Below, piece by piece: positions 14,233-18,842 of a DNA stretch of 18,842 bases (the stretch's first letter is position 1; each line of letters starts with the position of its first letter). Made by a program: the position numbers and the translations under genes. The DNA is from CAYLJV01 sp964554215 (GTDB taxonomy: Archaea; Hadarchaeota; Hadarchaeia; Hadarchaeales; JAGGTB01), in contig CAZKND010000025.1 in assembly GCA_964554215.1 (NCBI GenBank), positions 1-18,842 on the forward strand. The letters run 5' to 3'. The notes under the pieces are model-generated. The model was given only the letters and a program-made list of their open reading frames with translations, made no database searches and was not told the DNA's origin.

Positions 14233-15335
14233 TTTGAATCCTCAACCTTATCCGGATTTATCTTACCTGCCCGCATCATCATGTCGACCAAAACTATTGC
14301 AACCATCGATTCCGCAACTGGGCCTACACGCGGACAAACGTTCGGGTCGAAACGACCCTCCAACTCCATCTGTTCCTCTTCCATAGTGGACAAATCTACA
14401 GTCTTTTGAGTTTTAGAGATAGAAGGTGTCGGTTTGACCGCCAACCTGGCAACTATATTCTCTCCAGAACTTATACCGCCTAGAATCCCACCAGCATTAT
14501 TACTCATGCTTTCCAGCTCTCCCCCCTTCAATTCGTAAAAGTCATTCACCTCGGACCCTTTCTCATCCACAGCGTCGAAACCGGAACCGATCTCCACACC
14601 CTTCACAGCTCCAATCGACATCAAAGATTTAGCCAGCTCCGCATCCAACTTATCGAAAACGGGTTCACCTAGCCCAGCAGGGACATCAATCGATAAAACT
14701 TCGACAACTCCACCCGTGCTATCCCCCTCCTCACTCACTTCCAAAACCTCCTCCTTCATCTCTTCACCGACCTGAGAATCCGCACACCTCATATCATTCG
14801 ATTCGGGAACTTCTCTTATATCTTCCAAACTGGGCCTTTCATCCAAACTCACACCCGCAGCTTTAACGACATGTGAAAGGATTTCAATTCCTTCGCGAGC
14901 CAGAAGCTTCTTAGCGAAAGCACCTGCCGCCACCCTACCCACAGTCTCCCTTCCGGAAGACCTTCCTCCACCTCGATAATCCACATGACCATGTTTCAAA
15001 CGGTAGGTAAGGTCAGCATGACCAGGTCGAGGTTTGTCCTTACGTTCTTCATATTTTTCGGAATCGACATCCTTATTCTCCACCAACATAGCTACGGGCG
15101 TACCCAATGTTTTACCTTGAAATACCCCGGACAAGAACTTGACCATGTCTTTCTCATCTCTCGAAGTCTCGACGTCATTTTTCCCAGGCCTCCTCCTGTT
15201 CAACTCCTTCTGAACATCTTCCCTATCAATCGTAAGCCCGGCGGGAACACCATCAACTACTACTCCAACAGTATCGCCATGACTTTCCCCCCAAGTCATG
15301 ACTTCAAAAATTTTTCCGTAACTGTTTCCACCCAT
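14229..15335 (-). CDS. aroC: Chorismate synthase (368 aa)
   Basis: It converts 5-enolpyruvylshikimate-3-phosphate to chorismate using reduced FMN. Family signatures are present: WGESHG (15-20), RPGHADLTY (103-111), GGGRSSGRETVGRVAAGA (122-139), SNNAGGILGGISSG in the C-terminal half and the closing KPTPSI motif. The length is usual for a monofunctional enzyme. The ATG at 15335 lies about 30 bases downstream of a TATA box, leaving a leader of only a few bases. It is the first gene of a three-gene overlapping operon with shikimate kinase and chorismate mutase. Confidence 0.97.
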   Translation of the reverse strand: MGGNSYGKIFEVMTWGESHGDTVGVVVDGVPAGLTIDREDVQKELNRRRPGKNDVETSRDEKDMVKFLSGVFQGKTLGTPVAMLVENKDVDSEKYEERKDKPRPGHADLTYRLKHGHVDYRGGGRSSGRETVGRVAAGAFAKKLLAREGIEILSHVVKAAGVSLDERPSLEDIREVPESNDMRCADSQVGEEMKEEVLEVSEEGDSTGGVVEVLSIDVPAGLGEPVFDKLDAELAKSLMSIGAVKGVEIGSGFDAVDEKGSEVNDFYELKGGELESMSNNAGGILGGISSGENIVARLAVKPTPSISKTQKTVDLSTMEEEQMELEGRFDPNVCPRVGPVAESMVAIVLVDMMMRAGKINPDKVEDSN

Positions 15336-15364
15336 TTTATCCCAATTAGACTACTTCGGCAAAA

Positions 15365-15374
15365 AGTATAAAAT
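15365..15374 (-). promoter_or_regulatory. TATA box of the aroC operon
   Basis: TTTTATACTT on the - strand is about 30-39 bases upstream of ATG 15335. A start near 15342 would give a nearly leaderless mRNA, consistent with the weak SD there. Confidence 0.5.
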
Positions 15375-15462
15375 CTTTTAAAAAATGAAAGAATTCTCCA
15401 AAAAATTCGAGAAATTAGGGAAAATCCACGTCAAAAATCTCAAAGAAGAGTCAATCCTCCTC

Positions 15463-16755
15463 TTAATCCTCTTCATAATCCAAGTTCACACCTAAACTAC
15501 GAACATCCTCTACAAAATCAGGATATGAAATATTCACACAGTCAAAATTTTTAACCTTCACAGGGCCCTCCGCATACATCCCTGCCACCGCCAAAGACAT
15601 AGCAATCCTGTGATCGCCATGAGACCTAACCTCCCCACCTGAAATCTCGTTCCCACCAAACACCTTCAGAGAATCCTCCTTCTCCTCAACCTTCACCCCA
15701 AGCTTCCTCAACTCCCTCGTAATCACATCCAACCTATCGACCTCCTTATACCTCAAATGCCCCACATTATACAGACGAGTCGTGCCTTCTGAAAGAGCTC
15801 CTAAGACCGTCAATATCGGAACCAGATCAGGATTATCCGAACAATCAGCATCTATACCGGAAATATTTTCCCTGCCAACGACCCTCACCGCATCATCCTC
15901 GACGTAAACGCTCGCTCCAAAATCCTCCAAGAGATCGATTATACGTCTATCCCCCTGAACATCTTCCGGATCCAAATTGTTCACCTTAACACCCTCCGGG
16001 GAAAGAGCACCAGCACATAGGATAAAGGCAGCTGAAGAATAATCACCGGGTACAGAACAATCCATCGGCTCCAAAGACTGTTCCCCAGGAATATTGTAGC
16101 TCAAAAGAGAAGAACTCGGTTTGACAACCCCACCAGCCTCCTCTATAGTTTTCAAAGTGATCTCAACATAAGGCTTAGACTTGAGATCCTCCTCTATCTC
16201 CAAATCTATCCCCACCTCAGAACGAAGCCCAGCAATCAGCAAAGCTGAGATAAACTGCGAACTGACATCACCAGTTATCACGGTCTCACCACCGACCAAA
16301 TCACCACCTACCAGTACAGGAGGACGACCATCTCTACCCTGACACTCTGCCGAAACGTCCAAATCATTCAACGAATCGACCAAAGGTCCCATAGGACGCT
16401 CTAATATCGACTGATCCCCTGTGAGCTGAATCTTCTCCGGAGTCAAGGAGGAAATCGCAGTCATAATACGGAGAGTAGTTCCCGAGTTTCCAACATCTAT
16501 CTTATTTCCACGAGGACTCAACTCCCCACCGGTTCCAACAATCTCAACACTATCAGAACTTATCTCCACTTCTCCACCTAGAACCTGAACGGCTCGAAGC
16601 GTCGCCTTAGTATCCAAACTCAGCAGAGGATTCCTAATCCTACTCTTCCCATCGGCCAACAACGCGAGAGAAAAATAACGATGTGTATAACTTTTAGAAG
16701 GTTGAGCCTCAACCTCTCCCTCTACAATCGAAGGACTAACAGTCAAATCTCCCAA
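15463..16755 (-). CDS. aroA: EPSP synthase (3-phosphoshikimate 1-carboxyvinyltransferase, 430 aa)
   Basis: It transfers the enolpyruvyl group from PEP to shikimate-3-phosphate. Motifs seen are QPSKSYTHR (18-26, Lys21, Ser22 and Arg26 matching E. coli 22, 23 and 27), NSGTTLR, GDQSILERPMGP, the C-terminal RYKEVDRL and HGDHRIAM. The frame is open to an ATG at 16812, but that adds an odd hydrophobic, Cys-rich leader. TTG 16755 is preceded at five bases by GGGGTG (16766-16761) and gives the normal MGDLTVSPS start, with numbering matching E. coli. It lies 127 bases upstream of aroC and may be read through into that operon, although aroC has its own TATA box. Confidence 0.95.
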   Translation of the reverse strand: MGDLTVSPSIVEGEVEAQPSKSYTHRYFSLALLADGKSRIRNPLLSLDTKATLRAVQVLGGEVEISSDSVEIVGTGGELSPRGNKIDVGNSGTTLRIMTAISSLTPEKIQLTGDQSILERPMGPLVDSLNDLDVSAECQGRDGRPPVLVGGDLVGGETVITGDVSSQFISALLIAGLRSEVGIDLEIEEDLKSKPYVEITLKTIEEAGGVVKPSSSLLSYNIPGEQSLEPMDCSVPGDYSSAAFILCAGALSPEGVKVNNLDPEDVQGDRRIIDLLEDFGASVYVEDDAVRVVGRENISGIDADCSDNPDLVPILTVLGALSEGTTRLYNVGHLRYKEVDRLDVITRELRKLGVKVEEKEDSLKVFGGNEISGGEVRSHGDHRIAMSLAVAGMYAEGPVKVKNFDCVNISYPDFVEDVRSLGVNLDYEED

Positions 16756-16802
16756 AGTGACACCCCAACATCGTACTAATAAAGGACATGCTAACAAATA
16801 AC

Positions 16803-16808
16803 TTTTAA
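16803..16808 (+). promoter_or_regulatory. Possible TATA element of the ADH synthase operon
   Basis: TTTTAA lies about 33-38 bases before ATG 16841, consistent with a nearly leaderless message. It is a weak match, and the divergent aroA promoter must share this same roughly 85-base spacer. Confidence 0.3.
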
Positions 16809-16840
16809 TCATGAGAATGCTAAATACACACGGTCAAAAA

Positions 16841-17635
16841 ATGTCCGAGATAGGAAAAAAAGTCAGGCTCGAAAGGATAATGAATAGAGACACGGAAAGA
16901 ACAGTAATCGTTCCAATGGATCACGGAATCACAAAAGGCCCAATAGACGGACTAAGAGACATGTCTGGAGCAGTGAATAAAGTAGCCGAAGGAGGAGCAA
17001 ACGCAGTATTATTGCACAAAGGAATAGTCCAAGCAGCCCACCGAGGCTACGGAAAAGACATCGGTCTAATAGTTCATCTATCAGCAAGCACTACACTAGG
17101 ACCGGACCCAAATAACAAAGTTCAAGTTGCCAGTGTCAAAGAAGCCGTCAAACTAAGCGCCGACGCAGTTTCAGTCCACGTCAACGTAGGATCCGAACAA
17201 GAAGCTCGACAATTAGAAGAGATGGGCAAAATAGCAGAAGAATGCGAAGAATGGGGAATGCCCCTAGTGGCAATGATGTACCCAAGAGGAGACAAAGTGG
17301 ACAACGAATTCGATGCTGAAGTCGTAGCTCATGCAGCAAGAGTTGGAGCGGAACTAGGAGCCGATATTATAAAAACCAATTTCACCGAAACCATATCCTC
17401 ATTCAGAGACGTAACAAGAGGATGTCCCGTACCTGTAGTCATAGCAGGAGGACCAAAAGCAGAATCCGACAGGGAAGTTCTAGAGATGGCTTCGAACGCT
17501 ATTCGCGCAGGTGGAGCAGGAGTTTCTATTGGAAGAAATGTTTTCCAACACAAGAATCCTTCCGGAATGATAAAAGCTCTAACAGAAATAGTCCACCACG
17601 GAGTCGACGTAGAAGACGCAGCTGAAGAATTGTAA
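16841..17635 (+). CDS. aroA': 2-amino-3,7-dideoxy-D-threo-hept-6-ulosonate synthase (264 aa)
   Basis: It is an aldolase of the archaeal entry to aromatic synthesis. It condenses an aspartate-semialdehyde-derived unit with 6-deoxy-5-ketofructose phosphate, replacing DAHP synthase. It has a class I aldolase TIM barrel with the family residues visible: Asp27-His28 in VPMDHG, Tyr147 in AMMYPRG and Schiff-base Lys178 in GADIIKT. The C-terminal phosphate-binding GGAGVSIGRNVFQH is intact. ATG 16841 is preferred over ATGs at 16811 and 16817 because it gives the usual MSEIGKKVRLERI start and fits the TATA-like TTTTAA near 16803-16808. It is followed after 13 bases by the next enzyme of the pathway. 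Confidence 0.93.
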   Translation: MSEIGKKVRLERIMNRDTERTVIVPMDHGITKGPIDGLRDMSGAVNKVAEGGANAVLLHKGIVQAAHRGYGKDIGLIVHLSASTTLGPDPNNKVQVASVKEAVKLSADAVSVHVNVGSEQEARQLEEMGKIAEECEEWGMPLVAMMYPRGDKVDNEFDAEVVAHAARVGAELGADIIKTNFTETISSFRDVTRGCPVPVVIAGGPKAESDREVLEMASNAIRAGGAGVSIGRNVFQHKNPSGMIKALTEIVHHGVDVEDAAEEL

Positions 17636-17648
17636 AGGCGGTGGGTCG

Positions 17649-18749
17649 TTGCAGAAAAAATTCTGGTTGAAAGCAGACGGAGAAGAGGAGTGGGACGAGA
17701 GAAAAGAATATATAACCGCAAGCCTAGAGGCAGGTTTTGACTCTGTTATCGTTCCTTCGGAAGATATCGAAACAACTGAAACTTTAGGAAATATTGAAAC
17801 TATTTCTGACTCCGAAGATGCAGATTTTCCTTTATTTGAAATTTCTAACGAAGAAGAAGTCGATCAGATAATCTCCGAAGTCAAAGATATAGAAGATAGA
17901 GAAACAGTAGTCAAAGTAGAGATTTCAGGAAAAGGTATGGAAGAAGCAGCCGTCGAAGCGGGTGAACATACAGATTACCTCATCATCATAGCTCAAGACT
18001 GGAAAGTCATCCCTCTCGAAAACCTTATCGCACAACTTCAAGACGCAGAAGCAAATCTCATCGCAGGTGTTAAAGACGCGGAGGAGGCCAAAACAGCGCT
18101 CGAAACTTCAGAAGTAGGATCGGATAGGATCCTTCTGAACCCGGAAGCCGGTGTAGACGAGGTCAAGAAAACCGGAAATATTCAAGAAGAAATTGGTTTG
18201 GAAAAATTCGAACTGGTTAATGCGGAAATAACAAAGGTAGAGCCTGCGGGAATGGGTGACAGAGTTTGCGTCGACACATCTTCCTTGATGAACATTGGTG
18301 AAGGTATGCTGGTGGGGAGTCAGTCGGACGGTTTATTCTTAGTTCATTCAGAAACATTGGAAAGCGAATATGTAGATTCTAGACCATTCCGAGTTAATGC
18401 CGGAGCAGTTCATGCTTACATTCAAGCCCCGGAAGGTAGAACGAACTACCTCTCAGAACTCGAAAGCGGAGACGAAGTACTGATAGTAAATTCAAAAGGA
18501 GAAGCTAACACCGCAACCGTCGGCAGAGTTAAAATAGAGAAACGTCCCATGATGCTGATAGAAGCCGAGTACGACGGTGAAAAATACAAAACCTTGCTTC
18601 AAAATGCGGAAACTATCAATCTCGTAAATGAAGATCACGAACCTGTTTCCGTTTCTGACCTAGAAAAAGGTGACAAGATATTATTACACCCTCAAGAAGG
18701 AGGGCGCCACTTCGGGACAAAAGTAAAAGAGACTCTTGTAGAGAGATGA
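17649..18749 (+). CDS. aroB': 3-dehydroquinate synthase II (366 aa)
   Basis: It performs the NAD-dependent oxidative deamination and cyclisation of the ADH synthase product to 3-dehydroquinate. Archaeal family stretches are present: DWKVIPLENLIA (117-128), GDRVCVDT (203-210), GEGMLVGS (217-224), RPFRVNAGAVHAY (245-257) and GRHFG (352-356). The TTG start at 17649 follows GGCGGTGGG at about five bases. It forms a two-gene operon with the preceding aldolase and supplies the substrate for the missing AroD step. The gene is complete; the 93 bases after it hold no recognisable gene. Confidence 0.93.
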   Translation: MQKKFWLKADGEEEWDERKEYITASLEAGFDSVIVPSEDIETTETLGNIETISDSEDADFPLFEISNEEEVDQIISEVKDIEDRETVVKVEISGKGMEEAAVEAGEHTDYLIIIAQDWKVIPLENLIAQLQDAEANLIAGVKDAEEAKTALETSEVGSDRILLNPEAGVDEVKKTGNIQEEIGLEKFELVNAEITKVEPAGMGDRVCVDTSSLMNIGEGMLVGSQSDGLFLVHSETLESEYVDSRPFRVNAGAVHAYIQAPEGRTNYLSELESGDEVLIVNSKGEANTATVGRVKIEKRPMMLIEAEYDGEKYKTLLQNAETINLVNEDHEPVSVSDLEKGDKILLHPQEGGRHFGTKVKETLVER

Positions 18750-18842
18750 TTTCTTGTTTAGAATCGGGAGATACGAAATCTCAGAACCCGCTACATGCTG
18801 TTCTATAATAGGTAAAAGTAAGGAAAAAATCCGAAAAACAGG

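Noticed and set aside
14093..14386. Long open frames opposite the aroC and shikimate kinase genes
   Set aside because: Their products are Ser/Pro/Arg-rich with no domain features, as expected for antisense shadows of well-supported genes.
15395..15420. Weak inverted repeat (AATTCTC/GAGAAATT) between aroA and aroC, possible terminator
   Set aside because: Imperfect and AT-rich, with no clear T-tract next to the stem. aroA may simply be read through.
18765..18790. Hairpin GAGAT/ATCTC with outer CGG/CCG after the DHQ synthase gene
   Set aside because: Only a five-base-pair stem with a bulged outer part and no T-tract after it. I cannot support a terminator or riboswitch.

Overview
The window looks like chromosomal DNA of a euryarchaeal-type archaeon with moderate-to-low GC. 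The evidence is the class III (archaeal type IV pilin) signal peptides, FlaJ/TadC-like and archaeal VirB11/TadA-like pilus genes, an archaeal Holliday junction resolvase (Hjc), a GHMP-type shikimate kinase, and the archaeal alternative entry into the shikimate pathway (ADH synthase plus 3-dehydroquinate synthase II). Many proteins are Glu/Asp-rich, with long acidic tails on two pilus proteins, which hints at a salt-in or brine lifestyle. I cannot assign a genus. Shine-Dalgarno (SD) sites of the GGAGGTGA type are clear, and TTG starts are unusually frequent.

Region 1 (about 1-7.9 kb, pilus proteins). A tightly packed + strand operon (90-5627) encodes six pilin-like proteins with prepilin-peptidase-type N-termini, followed by a DUF2101-like membrane protein. 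Opposite to it, on the - strand, lie a 57-residue class III pilin, an A24 prepilin peptidase, and a larger class III pilin with a near-perfect SD, its own promoter and a terminator hairpin. A Lys-rich helix-turn-helix protein of unknown family is divergent from that pilin.

Region 2 (7.9-11.9 kb, pilus motor). A - strand operon reads secretion ATPase, then a TadB/FlaJ-like platform protein with a long acidic duplicated N-terminus, then a second TadC/FlaJ-like platform protein. The last gene seems to begin at a non-canonical AUU (or AUC) codon directly after the previous stop and in the same frame. Regions 1 and 2 together hold most parts of a type IV pilus-like machine: pilins, peptidase, ATPase, two platform proteins and a possible regulator. 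No archaellum-specific accessory genes (FlaG/F/H type) are seen.

Region 3 (12.1-12.5 kb). A lone hjc gene.

Region 4 (12.6-18.8 kb, aromatic amino acid synthesis). A - strand overlapping operon reads aroC, GHMP shikimate kinase, then a chorismate mutase fused to an ACT-type regulator. Upstream of it is aroA (EPSP synthase), also on the - strand. Divergent on the + strand are ADH synthase and 3-dehydroquinate synthase II. Every step from the archaeal entry point to prephenate is here except dehydroquinate dehydratase (aroD) and shikimate dehydrogenase (aroE).

No tRNA, rRNA, CRISPR array, insertion sequence or phage gene was recognised, and no stretch longer than 300 bases lacks a gene.
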